64,000 nucleotides of DNA from UBA7398 sp964632545 (GCA_964632545.1 CAZWBQ010000003.1:1-64000), one strand, 5' to 3'; positions 1 through 8,684 are shown, counted from the stretch's first letter. Translations and numbers: made by a program. Notes: generated by a model from the letters alone, not told the origin.

Positions 1-30
1 AAACCACGTTCCGATAAACCACGTTCCGAT
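1..30 (+). repeat. 15-bp tandem repeat, two copies
   Basis: Two perfect copies of a 15-bp unit (AAACCACGTTCCGAT) sit in frame and encode KPRSD twice. The array may continue to the left of the window. It forms the basic linker of the TPR-like protein. Confidence 0.85.
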
Positions 31-699
31 AAGTCAGAAGTAAGAAAACCATTTGGGAAAAGGCCACTACTTCGTCGTGATTTAGAACGTCGCGTTAGAA
101 AATTTGCAGAACCTGATATACCAGCAGAAATTACCGGCGAAGAATTAGAAAAGCGAGTTAGATTTCAATTGACTTCCTTGGCGGTAGAAAATGCTGAAGC
201 AGTTGCCAAACATTTAGCAGCCTTAGATTTTTTCTTGGAAACCGATCCGGAGCGTGCTTATTGGCACGGTCAATCCGCATCTCATAGAGCAGGTCGATTA
301 GCAATCGTGCGCGAAAAAGCGGGTATCGCTGCAGTAAAACATGGAAAATTTGATGTTGCACTTCGTGAATTAAAAGCTGCACATCGCATCTCTGGAAATC
401 CAGCAATTTTGCCTTACATAGCTGAATGCGAACGAGCCATGGGCAATCCGCGTAAAGCGCTAGAGATTGCTGGTTCTGTGACAATAAATAAATTAACCGA
501 TGTTGAACAGGTTGAATTAAGAATTACCTCGGCAGCATGTCGCATAGAGCTAGGTCAATTGGATGCTGCAGTCGTTACGTTAACATGTAAGGAACTAAAT
601 CTTTCCGAGGCACCTTGGGGAGATCGCCTACGTAACGCTTATATTGCAGCTCTAACAGCTGCCGGTCGTGGTGGCGAGACTCCGCCTTGGGATAATTAA
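1..699 (+). CDS. TPR-like repeat protein, left-truncated
   Basis: The frame is already open at the left edge, so the true start lies outside the window; the TTG at 169 is internal. The first residues are basic and low in complexity (KPRSD repeated), followed by a charged stretch and about 170 residues of helical TPR-like units, for example KHGKFDVALRELKAA and RAMGNPRKALEIA. Such repeats normally bind other proteins; no catalytic motif is visible. Lying shortly before tlyA-nadK-recN, it matches the TPR protein of this locus in M. tuberculosis (Rv1691, from memory). The partner and cellular role are unknown. Confidence 0.8.
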   Translation, partial: KPRSDKPRSDKSEVRKPFGKRPLLRRDLERRVRKFAEPDIPAEITGEELEKRVRFQLTSLAVENAEAVAKHLAALDFFLETDPERAYWHGQSASHRAGRLAIVREKAGIAAVKHGKFDVALRELKAAHRISGNPAILPYIAECERAMGNPRKALEIAGSVTINKLTDVEQVELRITSAACRIELGQLDAAVVTLTCKELNLSEAPWGDRLRNAYIAALTAAGRGGETPPWDN

Positions 700-930
700 C
701 TCGATTTTTCAACTTACAAGATAAAAATTGTAGCTCGATTCAGTAGGCCGATCTTTGGGAGAGTACTTCTCAGTGTGGAGAAAGTTGTCGAACTCTAAAA
801 TTGCGCGATGATCAAAGGCTCGCAGTTCAAGGTGTATTGCGAAGACGTTTCTGGAAGAGTTGAAACGGTTTAGCCAGCCGATACCAAGTGGAAGCGCGCG
901 AATTCTCTCGAATTTAGATACGGTTCACTC
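700..930. other. 231-bp gap without a recognised gene; possible structured RNA
   Basis: No ORF with a normal start fits here. The + strand shows three short stem candidates: ACTTCTC/GAGAAAGT at 765-785 with one bulge, GAACT/AGTTC at 790-828, and CGTTTC/GAAACG at 846-867. The - strand has 72 codons without a stop (924 to 709) but no ATG, GTG or TTG. In M. tuberculosis a HAD phosphatase gene lies at this position (Rv1692, from memory); nothing resembling a HAD motif is visible here. It could be an RNA gene, decayed coding sequence or a long 5' region. Confidence 0.3.
919..924 (+). promoter_or_regulatory. -10 box of a likely leaderless gene
   Basis: TACGGT lies exactly 6 nt before the ATG at 931, with no Shine-Dalgarno sequence between, which suggests transcription starts at the start codon. 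Confidence 0.55.
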
Positions 931-1236
931 ATGAGTAAAGACCCATTATCGCTTTTGAAGGAATATGTTTCCAAAGTTAACAAGGGTGAAAAGTCAGCCC
1001 AAGAAGTACTAAGCGCTGTCGGCGGCTGGGTGAAAGAAAGCGGAGATTCTCTTAAACATAAGATCGAAGTTGAAGTGGAAGCCGCTGTTAAGCGTATGGG
1101 TTTCGCGAAGAAATCTGATCTAGATAAGTTGGCGAAGGAGGTCGCAGAACTTCGGAAATCGGTTAATGCTAAAAAAACTACTACAAAAGTGGGAAAGCGG
1201 CCGGCTAGAAAAACAGTAAAAGGAAAAAGTAAATGA
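931..1236 (+). CDS. Small coiled-coil, phasin/PhaF-like protein
   Basis: A 101-residue protein. Residues 1-50 are amphipathic helix. Residues 55-80 form a heptad-like coiled coil (KKSDLDKLAKEVAELRKSV). The last 20 residues are a Lys/Thr/Arg-rich tail resembling the Ala/Lys tails of PhaF-type phasins and histone-like proteins, which bind DNA or granules. No catalytic residues are seen. The stop overlaps the ATG of the next small gene by 4 bp (ATGA), so the two are probably translationally coupled in the tlyA operon. The phasin resemblance is one of architecture only; the function is not established. Confidence 0.75.
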   Translation: MSKDPLSLLKEYVSKVNKGEKSAQEVLSAVGGWVKESGDSLKHKIEVEVEAAVKRMGFAKKSDLDKLAKEVAELRKSVNAKKTTTKVGKRPARKTVKGKSK

Positions 1237-1406
1237 GCGAGAATATAAGTTATGAAACCGAAAAATTAGATCCGTTAGTCAAGATTCATTTGATCAAGGA
1301 AGAAATTGCGGCAATTCCTAATTCACCTTTAGTAGAACACGGCGAAAGATTTGACCGGATACATCAAAAATTGAATGTTGCTCTCTCTGATATTGAAGGC
1401 ATTTAA
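1233..1406 (+). CDS. 57-residue conserved-locus small protein
   Basis: ATG at 1233 overlaps the preceding stop (ATGA), and the frame runs to TAA at 1404-1406. The product is acidic, probably helical and without membrane segments; it starts MSENISYETEKLDPL and ends ALSDIEGI. It fills exactly the gap before tlyA, where M. tuberculosis also has a conserved protein of about 58 residues (Rv1693, from memory). Overlap coupling, native-looking codon use and synteny support a real gene. Function unknown. Its stop codon also forms the first three bases of the tlyA -10 box. Confidence 0.75.
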   Translation: MSENISYETEKLDPLVKIHLIKEEIAAIPNSPLVEHGERFDRIHQKLNVALSDIEGI

Positions 1407-1409
1407 GTT
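1404..1409 (+). promoter_or_regulatory. -10 box before tlyA
   Basis: TAAGTT, 8 nt upstream of the tlyA ATG at 1418. Its TAA is also the stop codon of the preceding small gene. Confidence 0.45.
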
Positions 1410-1417
1410 AGAAGCAA

Positions 1418-2206
1418 ATGCGGATTCGTTTAGATGCTGAATTAGTTCGTCGAGGACTCTCCAGATCTAGAGAGCACGCAGTTGATTTAATCGAAGCGCG
1501 TCAAGTTCTAGTTGGAGGAATTCCTGCAACTAAACCCGCTACGCAAGTTAATCCTGAGACTTCGATAAAATTGGTCGGTGTTCGTGATGATTTTGTTTCA
1601 CGAGGAGGCCACAAATTGGCTGGCGCCCTTGATGCTTTCCCTGGAATCAAAACCGACGGAAAAGTTTCGTTAGATGCAGGCGCCTCAACTGGGGGTTTTA
1701 CAGATGTGTTATTAAAACGTGGCGTAGCGAAAGTTATTGCGGTAGATGTTGGTTATGGGCAGCTCGCATGGGAACTACGCACTGATCCTCGAGTTCAAGT
1801 TTTGGATCGTACGAATGTAAGGCATATAACGCCAGAAATTATTGGGGAAAATATTGATTTAATCGTTGCCGATCTTTCTTTTATATCGCTGACAATGGTA
1901 ATTCCTGCTTTAAAGTCGGTCTCTTCAGATTTAACGGATTATCTAGTTATGGTTAAACCGCAATTCGAGGTAGGTCGCGAAAAACTTGGAGCAGGGGGAG
2001 TTGTTAGAGATTCGCTGCTACGTAAGCAAGCAGTAATGGATGTTGCAAACTCCGCCTTTGAACTAGGTTTAGGGTGCTTAGGTGTTTGCGCCAGTCCATT
2101 ACCCGGTCCCGCCGGTAACGTGGAGTATTTTCTCTGGCTTAAAGCTGGGGCACCGATTTTGAGTGATATTTTAATTAATGAAGCAATAGCGAAAGGACCA
2201 CAATGA
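1418..2206 (+). CDS. tlyA: TlyA rRNA 2'-O-methyltransferase
   Basis: In actinobacteria TlyA methylates 2'-OH groups of 16S and 23S rRNA at the subunit interface, and its loss gives capreomycin resistance. Residues 1-60 are an S4 RNA-binding domain (MRIRLDAELVRRGLSRS); the rest is an FtsJ-type Rossmann methyltransferase. The SAM motif is DAGASTGGFTD (86-96). Lys in SRGGHKL, Asp in VADLSFIS and Lys in MVKPQFE fit the family K-D-K set. At 262 residues it has normal family length. Its TGA overlaps the nadK ATG by 4 bp. The order tlyA-nadK-recN is conserved in actinobacteria. Confidence 0.95.
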   Translation: MRIRLDAELVRRGLSRSREHAVDLIEARQVLVGGIPATKPATQVNPETSIKLVGVRDDFVSRGGHKLAGALDAFPGIKTDGKVSLDAGASTGGFTDVLLKRGVAKVIAVDVGYGQLAWELRTDPRVQVLDRTNVRHITPEIIGENIDLIVADLSFISLTMVIPALKSVSSDLTDYLVMVKPQFEVGREKLGAGGVVRDSLLRKQAVMDVANSAFELGLGCLGVCASPLPGPAGNVEYFLWLKAGAPILSDILINEAIAKGPQ

Positions 2207-3087
2207 CAAGCAAAAATTTACGAAGATTGCTACTTGTGGTTCATCCATCAAGAAGTGATGCAAAGAAAGCTGCTGAAGAGTTAATATCCAAATTATTGGA
2301 AAGTGCCTTTGAAATTGTCACAACTTCTGAGATTAATTTTGAGAGAGTAAATCGAATTTCCGCTACGCAACTTAATGCAGCGCTTGCCGCATCTGAAATT
2401 GAATTAGCCGTTGTCCTGGGTGGGGATGGCACCATTTTGCGTGCAGCTGAAGCAATCAGAGGCAGCACAATTCCATTGCTTGGCGTAAATCTGGGGCATG
2501 TGGGTTTTTTAGCCCAGATCGGCCGTCCAACAATTTCTGAATTAGTAGCTGCAATCGTTGCTAAGAATTATGAATCTGAACGTCGCATGGTTTTGCAATA
2601 CCATATTGAACGAGCTGGAGAAAATATTGCACATGGTTGGGCATTAAATGAAGTTACTATCGAGAGAAGTAGCGAAGCGATGGTGCAATTACTTTTACAA
2701 ATCGATCATCGTCCATTATCACGCTGGGGCTGTGATGGAATCATATGTGCAACACCAACAGGATCGACCGCATATGCATTTTCGGCTGGCGGTCCGATAG
2801 TTTGGCCAGAAGTGGAAGCATTGGTTTTGCTGCCGCTTGCCGCTCATGCGCTTTTTTCGCGCCCTATGGTAATTAGCCCAGAATCAACTATTGCGGTTGA
2901 TATCGAGTCTGAAAATGCGACACTTTCTGCTGACGGGCTAAGAAAATTTGAACTTTTTGAAAACGATAGAGTAATTCTAACGAAAGATATTTCTGCGATC
3001 AATCTAGCCCATATAGATCCTGCGCTATTTACGGATCGATTGGTGGCAAAATTTAAATTACCGGTCGAGGGATGGCGTGGTGAGTGA
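2203..3087 (+). CDS. nadK: NAD kinase
   Basis: Phosphorylates NAD to NADP in the cytoplasm with ATP or polyphosphate. The family motifs are intact: GGDGT (73-77), NLGHVGFLAQ and the TPTGSTAYAFSAGGP signature that shapes the NAD site. At 294 residues it is of typical length. The ATG at 2203 overlaps the tlyA stop and has AAAGGA upstream. It overlaps recN by 11 bp, so tlyA, nadK and recN are probably one transcript. Nothing is unusual. Confidence 0.96.
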   Translation: MTSKNLRRLLLVVHPSRSDAKKAAEELISKLLESAFEIVTTSEINFERVNRISATQLNAALAASEIELAVVLGGDGTILRAAEAIRGSTIPLLGVNLGHVGFLAQIGRPTISELVAAIVAKNYESERRMVLQYHIERAGENIAHGWALNEVTIERSSEAMVQLLLQIDHRPLSRWGCDGIICATPTGSTAYAFSAGGPIVWPEVEALVLLPLAAHALFSRPMVISPESTIAVDIESENATLSADGLRKFELFENDRVILTKDISAINLAHIDPALFTDRLVAKFKLPVEGWRGE

Positions 3088-4813
3088 AAGTAATCGGACA
3101 AGTTTAGAAGAGATTTCAATCCGGAATCTTGGTGTAATCGAAAACGCAACAGTTCCTTTTACAAAAGGTTTAAATGTATTAACCGGTGAAACCGGAGCGG
3201 GTAAAACTATGGTGTTGACTGCCTTGGCGCTGATACTCGGCGGAAAATCGGATCAGGATTTAGTACGTAAAGGCAGCGAAAGATTAAGCGCATCTGGAAC
3301 TTTCAATTTATCGGATAACCCACATTCAGGAATACTCAACTTAATTGAAATCCATAACCCGGAAATTGAAAGTAGTCGTTTGATTTTTTCGCGTAATGTT
3401 AGTAGCGATGGAAAAAGTAGAGCCAATCTAGGCGGTACTTCTGTACCAGCATCGGTTTTGACTAGTTTCGGAGAAGAATTGATTGAGATTCACGGTCAAT
3501 CTACTAACCTGCGTTTAACAAAGACAGTCAAACAACGTGAATTGTTAGATAGGTACGCTGGCGAAAACTTGGCAAGTAAAATGATTTTGTATCGCGAAAA
3601 ATACAACGCCTACCATGATTTGAGTAAAAATATTGCGGAGCTGCGAATTGCGTTGCACAAACGGGATCAAGAAATTTCTGGTTTGAATGAGTTGGTAGAA
3701 ATTTGTAGCAAAATACGACCAATTTCTGGTGAATTAGAGCGATTGGATAATGAAATTTCACGATTGGATTCGATTGAAGATTTGAGATCAGGTGTCGAAA
3801 TTGCTAATAATGTTTTAAACGCTGAAGATGAAAATGTGTTAATTTCATTGACAATGGCGCGACGATCACTCGAAAGCATTAAAGGAAAGGACGCACTGCT
3901 AGATAGTATTCGCGACACTTTTGTAGAAACGACACTCAATTTGCAAGATGTTGCAGCCGAATTATCACGTTATGCCGAAAACCTTGATGCAGATCCAAAT
4001 GCACTTGCGCAGGCGCAAGAAAGACGCGCGACGTTGGTCGGGTTAATAAAGAAGTTCGGTAAAAACCCGGATAAATATTTGGCTTTAGAAGAGATAATAA
4101 TAAATGCCGATAAATCAAAAAATCGGATTAAGGATCTTGCTGGCGGCGAAGATCGCATTGATGAGCTACTTAAAGAATTAGAAATTGTTTTCTCCGCCTT
4201 AACTGCAATTGCCACTGAGATTACTGATCTTAGATTTAGGGCTGCTAATAAATTGGCAGAGTTGGTAACTGCTGAAGTGCAGCAGTTGGCTATGCCACAC
4301 GCTAAATTTGCTTTACAAATAACAACTTATGATGCCAACGATATAAATAATTTTTCCGTAAACGGCTTAGATGAAATCCTGATGGTATTCGCTAGCCATT
4401 CCGGGGGAGAATTATTGCCAATTGCAAAAGCAGCAAGCGGTGGCGAATTGTCACGCTTGATGTTGGCGTTGGAAGTTGTTATCGCGGAGAGCGCGCCGTT
4501 AGGTACTTATGTTTTTGATGAAGTAGATGCTGGGATTGGTGGCAAAGCAGCGATAGAGGTGGGCCGCCGACTCGCCGCGCTATCTAAAACTTCACAAGTG
4601 ATTGTTGTGACGCATCTAGCCCAGGTAGCTGCATGGGCAGATAATCATTTAGTAGTTGTTAAATCAGAATCTGGTGTGATAACTGAAAGTAGCGTTTCTA
4701 AAGTTATTGGTTCTGCGCGTGAAACCGAGATTGCCAGAATGCTCTCTGGCCAAGAAGATTCGGTTATCGCGAACGAACACGCGAAGGAGCTATTAGAGAT
4801 AGTTCGCGGCTAA
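3077..4813 (+). CDS. recN: DNA repair protein RecN
   Basis: An SMC-like ATPase that acts at double-strand breaks before RecA-mediated recombination. The N-terminal Walker A is GETGAGKT (37-44), a central coiled coil spans about 150-380, the ABC signature is AASGGELSR (near 452) and Walker B is VFDEVDAGIGG (near 477). At 578 residues it is full length. The start is GTG at 3077, preceded by GAGGG at 5 nt; a second GTG follows directly and cannot be excluded. The steA and mctB genes that follow recN in mycobacteria are absent; pyrG comes next after 27 bp. Confidence 0.95.
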   Translation: MVSESNRTSLEEISIRNLGVIENATVPFTKGLNVLTGETGAGKTMVLTALALILGGKSDQDLVRKGSERLSASGTFNLSDNPHSGILNLIEIHNPEIESSRLIFSRNVSSDGKSRANLGGTSVPASVLTSFGEELIEIHGQSTNLRLTKTVKQRELLDRYAGENLASKMILYREKYNAYHDLSKNIAELRIALHKRDQEISGLNELVEICSKIRPISGELERLDNEISRLDSIEDLRSGVEIANNVLNAEDENVLISLTMARRSLESIKGKDALLDSIRDTFVETTLNLQDVAAELSRYAENLDADPNALAQAQERRATLVGLIKKFGKNPDKYLALEEIIINADKSKNRIKDLAGGEDRIDELLKELEIVFSALTAIATEITDLRFRAANKLAELVTAEVQQLAMPHAKFALQITTYDANDINNFSVNGLDEILMVFASHSGGELLPIAKAASGGELSRLMLALEVVIAESAPLGTYVFDEVDAGIGGKAAIEVGRRLAALSKTSQVIVVTHLAQVAAWADNHLVVVKSESGVITESSVSKVIGSARETEIARMLSGQEDSVIANEHAKELLEIVRG

Positions 4814-4826
4814 CTGAAATCGATGA

Positions 4827-4832
4827 TAAGTT
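4827..4832 (+). promoter_or_regulatory. -10 box before pyrG
   Basis: TAAGTT, 8 nt upstream of the pyrG ATG in the 27-bp gap after recN; no Shine-Dalgarno sequence is seen. Confidence 0.45.
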
Positions 4833-4840
4833 AGCCTTCC

Positions 4841-6481
4841 ATGACCGCCCCTCATGTGACCAAACATTTATTTGTTACCGGCGGAGTGGCCTCCAGTTTA
4901 GGTAAAGGCCTGACGGCCTCAAGTCTCGGACGTCTACTAGTTGACCGCGGTTTGCGCGTAACCATGCAGAAACTAGACCCATATATAAATGTTGACCCAG
5001 GAACGATGAACCCGTTCCAACATGGCGAAGTTTTCGTTACTAATGATGGCGCTGAAACGGATTTAGATATTGGGCATTATGAACGGTTCCTTGATACTGA
5101 TCTTCATGGGTCCGCAAATGTAACTACTGGTCAAGTTTATTCAAGAGTTATTGCTAAAGAACGTAGAGGCGAATATCTCGGCGATACCGTGCAAGTTATT
5201 CCGCACATTACCAATGAAATTAAAGAGAGAATTTTAAAAATGGGTGGTCCAGAAATTGATGTAGTGATTACCGAAATTGGCGGCACGGTTGGTGATATTG
5301 AATCGCAACCGTTCTTGGAGGCAGCGCGTCAAATCCGCCAAGAAGTTGGTCGTGAAAACGTTTTTTATCTACACGTTTCTCTAGTTCCTTATATTGGTCC
5401 CTCTGGAGAATTGAAAACTAAGCCAACTCAACATTCTGTAACCGCGCTCCGATCAATTGGTATAACTCCCGATGCCATAGTTATTAGATCCGATCGACCT
5501 ATTCCAACTTCTGTTAAAAAGAAAATATCTTTGATGTGCGACGTGGATTTGGAAGCAGTGGTAGCTGCAGTTGATGCGCCTTCCATTTACGATATTCCTA
5601 AAGTATTAAATAGTGAAGGTCTAGATGGCTATGTAGTGCGTCGACTTGGATTACCACCCAAAGAGGTCAATTGGACGGAATGGAATTCATTATTAGAGCG
5701 TGTTCACAACCCCGCTTTAACAGTGAAAATTGGCTTAGTTGGAAAGTATATAGATCTACCAGATGCCTATTTATCTGTTACTGAAGCGTTACGTGCTGGA
5801 GGTTTTGCAAATAACGCAAAAGTTGAAATTGTTTGGATCGCAAGTGATGATTGTGAGTCACCTGAAAAAGCTAAAACTCTTCTCGAGAATTTAGATGCAA
5901 TATGTGTCCCAGGTGGTTTTGGCGTGCGCGGCATTGAAGGCAAAGTAGGGGCATTGAAATACGCGAGAGAAAATAAAATTCCTGCTTTAGGTTTATGTCT
6001 TGGCTTGCAATGCATGGTGATTGAATCTGCGCGCAATTTAGCGGGGATATTGGCTGCTAATTCTGCGGAGTTCGATCCCTCTGGAACCGACCATGTTATT
6101 TCTACGATGGCCGATCAACGGGAGATTGTTGCAGGACAGGGCGATATGGGTGGATCGATGCGCTTAGGTTTGTATTTAGCTAAATTTGCAAAAAATTCAA
6201 TCGTTGCGGAAGTGTATGGCACAAATGAAGCTTCGGAACGACATCGCCATCGTTATGAAGTTAATAACGCATATCGTGAGCGAATTGCAAAAGCCGGATT
6301 AGTTTTTTCTGGGTTATCTCCAGATGAGGCATTAGTTGAATATGTTGAATTACCACGAGAGATCCATCCATATTATGTTGGAACACAAGCACACCCTGAA
6401 TTTCGATCGAGACCAACTCGACCGCATCCACTCTTTATTGGTTTGATTAAAGCCGCAGTACAGCGACATGGCGCAAAGTAA
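4841..6481 (+). CDS. pyrG: CTP synthase
   Basis: Makes CTP from UTP, ATP and glutamine. The N-terminal amidoligase domain begins with KHLFVTGGVASSLGKG (P-loop). The C-terminal class I glutaminase domain has PGGFGVRG (near 357), the nucleophile elbow GLCLGLQ (Cys near 386) and the His-Glu pair in HPEFRSRP (near 520). At 546 residues it has normal length. Its 3' end overlaps xerD by 14 bp. The usual actinobacterial NUDIX gene between pyrG and xerD is missing, consistent with genome reduction. Confidence 0.97.
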   Translation: MTAPHVTKHLFVTGGVASSLGKGLTASSLGRLLVDRGLRVTMQKLDPYINVDPGTMNPFQHGEVFVTNDGAETDLDIGHYERFLDTDLHGSANVTTGQVYSRVIAKERRGEYLGDTVQVIPHITNEIKERILKMGGPEIDVVITEIGGTVGDIESQPFLEAARQIRQEVGRENVFYLHVSLVPYIGPSGELKTKPTQHSVTALRSIGITPDAIVIRSDRPIPTSVKKKISLMCDVDLEAVVAAVDAPSIYDIPKVLNSEGLDGYVVRRLGLPPKEVNWTEWNSLLERVHNPALTVKIGLVGKYIDLPDAYLSVTEALRAGGFANNAKVEIVWIASDDCESPEKAKTLLENLDAICVPGGFGVRGIEGKVGALKYARENKIPALGLCLGLQCMVIESARNLAGILAANSAEFDPSGTDHVISTMADQREIVAGQGDMGGSMRLGLYLAKFAKNSIVAEVYGTNEASERHRHRYEVNNAYRERIAKAGLVFSGLSPDEALVEYVELPREIHPYYVGTQAHPEFRSRPTRPHPLFIGLIKAAVQRHGAK

Positions 6482-7379
6482 AGTTCTTCTAACTACTTAC
6501 TTAAATCATCTAACAGTTGAACGTGGTTTATCTAAAAATACAATAATGGCTTATCAGCGTGATCTTGAGCTCTATCAAGGTTACTTGAATGAAAAATCGC
6601 TACAAATGGATTCGGTGAGTTCTGAAACTGTTGAAAGTTTTATTGGCTGGTTACGGAAACGAAAACTTGGAGAAGCAAGCATTGCTAGGAATATAGTATC
6701 AATTCGCAATTTTTATAAATTCATTTCGAAAGAATTTTCCATACCAAATCCAGCACATGAAGTGTTACCACCAAAGATTCCAAAACGGTTACCTAAAGCT
6801 ATCCCGATCGCAGCTATGACGAAATTGCTGGAGATTAAAAATGGTACCGGAGTTGATTTGCGAGACCGCGCACTGCTTGAATTGCTTTATGCATCTGGCG
6901 GTAGAGTGAGTGAAATAGTGGGAATGAATATCGAGGATTTACAAAGTTTAGATTTTGAAACTACTAATCCAGTTCTAACTATGAAAGTTAGCGGCAAAGG
7001 TGGGAAAGAGCGATTAATTCCTATTGGGAGTTTTGCCCAGCATGCAATTTCGCAATATTTAACGTTATTGCGACCCACTTTGCAAAAGAATCTAAAAGAA
7101 AGAGCGTTATTTTTGAATGTGCAGGGTAATCGTTTATCGCGACAGAGCGCTTGGCAGATAGTGCATAACGCCGCGAAATTGGCTGGTCTATCTGAGGTAG
7201 TAACGCCACATTCGCTGCGGCATTCATTCGCTACCCATTTAATTGATGGTGGTGCGGATATCCGGGTAGTTCAGGAATTGCTTGGTCACTCTTCAGTTAC
7301 CACAACACAAATTTATACTCTCGTCACAATTGACAAACTTCGCGAAAGTTATGCAACAGCCCATCCGCGCTCGAGATAA
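6468..7379 (+). CDS. xerD: Tyrosine recombinase XerD
   Basis: Resolves chromosome dimers at dif together with XerC. Residues 1-95 are the SAM-like core-binding domain (LNHLTVERGLSKNTI). The catalytic domain has Arg in GGRVSE, Lys in GKGGKER, HSLRHSF (His-x-x-Arg), His in LGHSSVTTTQ and the Tyr nucleophile in IYT (near 281). At 303 residues it has the usual Xer length. Synteny (pyrG-xerD-parA-scpA) favours XerD over XerC. The gene ends 1 bp before the convergent small gene. Confidence 0.92.
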   Translation: MAQSKVLLTTYLNHLTVERGLSKNTIMAYQRDLELYQGYLNEKSLQMDSVSSETVESFIGWLRKRKLGEASIARNIVSIRNFYKFISKEFSIPNPAHEVLPPKIPKRLPKAIPIAAMTKLLEIKNGTGVDLRDRALLELLYASGGRVSEIVGMNIEDLQSLDFETTNPVLTMKVSGKGGKERLIPIGSFAQHAISQYLTLLRPTLQKNLKERALFLNVQGNRLSRQSAWQIVHNAAKLAGLSEVVTPHSLRHSFATHLIDGGADIRVVQELLGHSSVTTTQIYTLVTIDKLRESYATAHPRSR

Positions 7380-7380
7380 A

Positions 7381-7785
7381 TTATCTGCCGCGCAATCTTC
7401 GCGCGATAATACTTTGGTCGCCTTTTGATTCCAGATCTGCGATAACAATTGCAATAGATTCACGGACAATTCGCCCTCGGTCAACGGCTAATCCCAAATC
7501 GCCGCGTAACAACAATCTGGCTTGTTCTAAATCAAATAATTCCTCGGGGGAAATGTAAACCGTAATCTTTTCATCATGTTTTTCTCGACCTGATGGTGAA
7601 CGATCAATTTGATTCGGACGACGTCTTGGTGTTGTTCTTACTCCAGTTTTTTTAACTTGTGCAGGAGTAGTAGCGCGATTGGTTGCCGTAACTTCAGTTG
7701 TACTCTCATCTTGCGCAGGAACTGCACTCAATGTGGTCTTGCGGAAGAGTTCATCTGCACCGGGCAAACTTATTCTGCGACTCAT
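7381..7785 (-). CDS. Probable RHH-type partner of ParA
   Basis: A 134-residue protein translationally coupled to parA (ATGA overlap). Residues 1-17 form a distinct segment (MSRRISLPGADELFRKT), residues 18-70 are Thr/Arg-rich and probably disordered, and residues 73-121 resemble a ribbon-helix-helix fold: strand KITVYIS, helix PEELFDLEQARLLLRG, then helix RGRIVRESIAIVIADLES. This matches ParG-like ParA partners, which have a flexible basic N-terminus and an RHH dimer. I recall actinobacterial proteins with a similar LPGADELF start beside soj/parA, but no assigned function. DNA binding and ParA activation are inferred. Confidence 0.75.
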   Translation of the reverse strand: MSRRISLPGADELFRKTTLSAVPAQDESTTEVTATNRATTPAQVKKTGVRTTPRRRPNQIDRSPSGREKHDEKITVYISPEELFDLEQARLLLRGDLGLAVDRGRIVRESIAIVIADLESKGDQSIIARRLRGR

Positions 7786-8684
7786 TTAATTCCTCCAAGT
7801 GAGATTACTTCTCGTGCTAAACGTCGGTAAGACGCAGCGCCAGCTGATGTACTTGCATAGGTTGTAATTGGTTCACCAGCAACAGTTGTTTCAGGGAAAC
7901 GAACTGTTCTTGCAATAGTTGTATCAAAAATATTATCCGGAAATGCTTCCAAAATTCTTTCGAGAACTTCACGCGAATGTACGGTTTTCTTATCGAACAT
8001 AGTGGCCAAAATACCCATCAATTTAAGATCGGGGTTGGTGTTAGCTTGAACTTTCTTAATAATATCAACCAGAAGTGCGACGCCGCGGAGTGCAAAGTAT
8101 TCACACTCCAGTGGCACAATTACTGAGTGTGAGGCGGTTAAAGCGTTAACGGTTAAAAGTCCTAATGAAGGTTGGCAATCAATCAGAATCACATCGTAAT
8201 AATCTACAACTGGGGCAAGAACGCGTTTTAAAACTTTTTCACGCGCAATTACATTCATTAATCCGCCTTCAGCCCCAGCCAAATCTTCATGACTAGGGAT
8301 CATGTCCATTCCAGGAACAGATGTTTTCAATAGATAGTCGTCAATTCGGGTTGATTCGTCCATCATTAAGTTGTAGATGGAGCCTTCAATATTTCTTGTA
8401 TTTACATTTAATCCAACCGATAGTGAATGTTGCGGATCGAAATCAACCAATAAAACTCTGCGTCCAAGTTCGGCAAGAGCTGCACCTAAATTAATAGTTG
8501 TAGTTGTTTTTCCAACGCCACCTTTTTGGTTCACCACAGAGATAATTTGTGCTCCACCATGTTCAGTTAAAGGCGCAGGGATTGGAAAAGTTTTACTTCC
8601 GCGATTGAGAACCGCAGATGTAGTAACTACTTCTTCTTCACGATGTCCTTTTGGGAGGACCTTCATTGTCGATTTAGCGCTCAA
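7782..8684 (-). CDS. parA: ParA/Soj-like ATPase
   Basis: A deviant Walker A ATPase of the Soj/ParA/MinD class. It has a 45-residue N-terminal extension, then VNQKGGVGKTTTTINL (KGGVGKT at 54-60), switch I near VLLVDFDPQHSLS and switch II near ILIDCQPSLGLL. Such proteins cycle on nucleoid DNA and move cargo. The start is TTG at 8684, with GAGAGG 8 nt upstream; the ATG seven codons in has no such site. No ParB lies nearby. The partner is probably the coupled small gene downstream. It is divergent from scpA, and this ParA-ScpAB linkage recurs in actinobacteria (Rv1708-Rv1710). Confidence 0.9.
   Translation of the reverse strand: MSAKSTMKVLPKGHREEEVVTTSAVLNRGSKTFPIPAPLTEHGGAQIISVVNQKGGVGKTTTTINLGAALAELGRRVLLVDFDPQHSLSVGLNVNTRNIEGSIYNLMMDESTRIDDYLLKTSVPGMDMIPSHEDLAGAEGGLMNVIAREKVLKRVLAPVVDYYDVILIDCQPSLGLLTVNALTASHSVIVPLECEYFALRGVALLVDIIKKVQANTNPDLKLMGILATMFDKKTVHSREVLERILEAFPDNIFDTTIARTVRFPETTVAGEPITTYASTSAGAASYRRLAREVISLGGIK

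Noticed and set aside
808..873. 21-codon ATG frame inside the 700-930 gap
   Set aside because: No ribosome binding site or synteny support; length is within chance expectation.
7370..7390. Palindrome AGATAAATTATCT at the xerD/RHH-gene junction as a dif or terminator site
   Set aside because: Too short for dif (28 bp with conserved arms) and without a G+C stem, so probably chance around paired stop codons.
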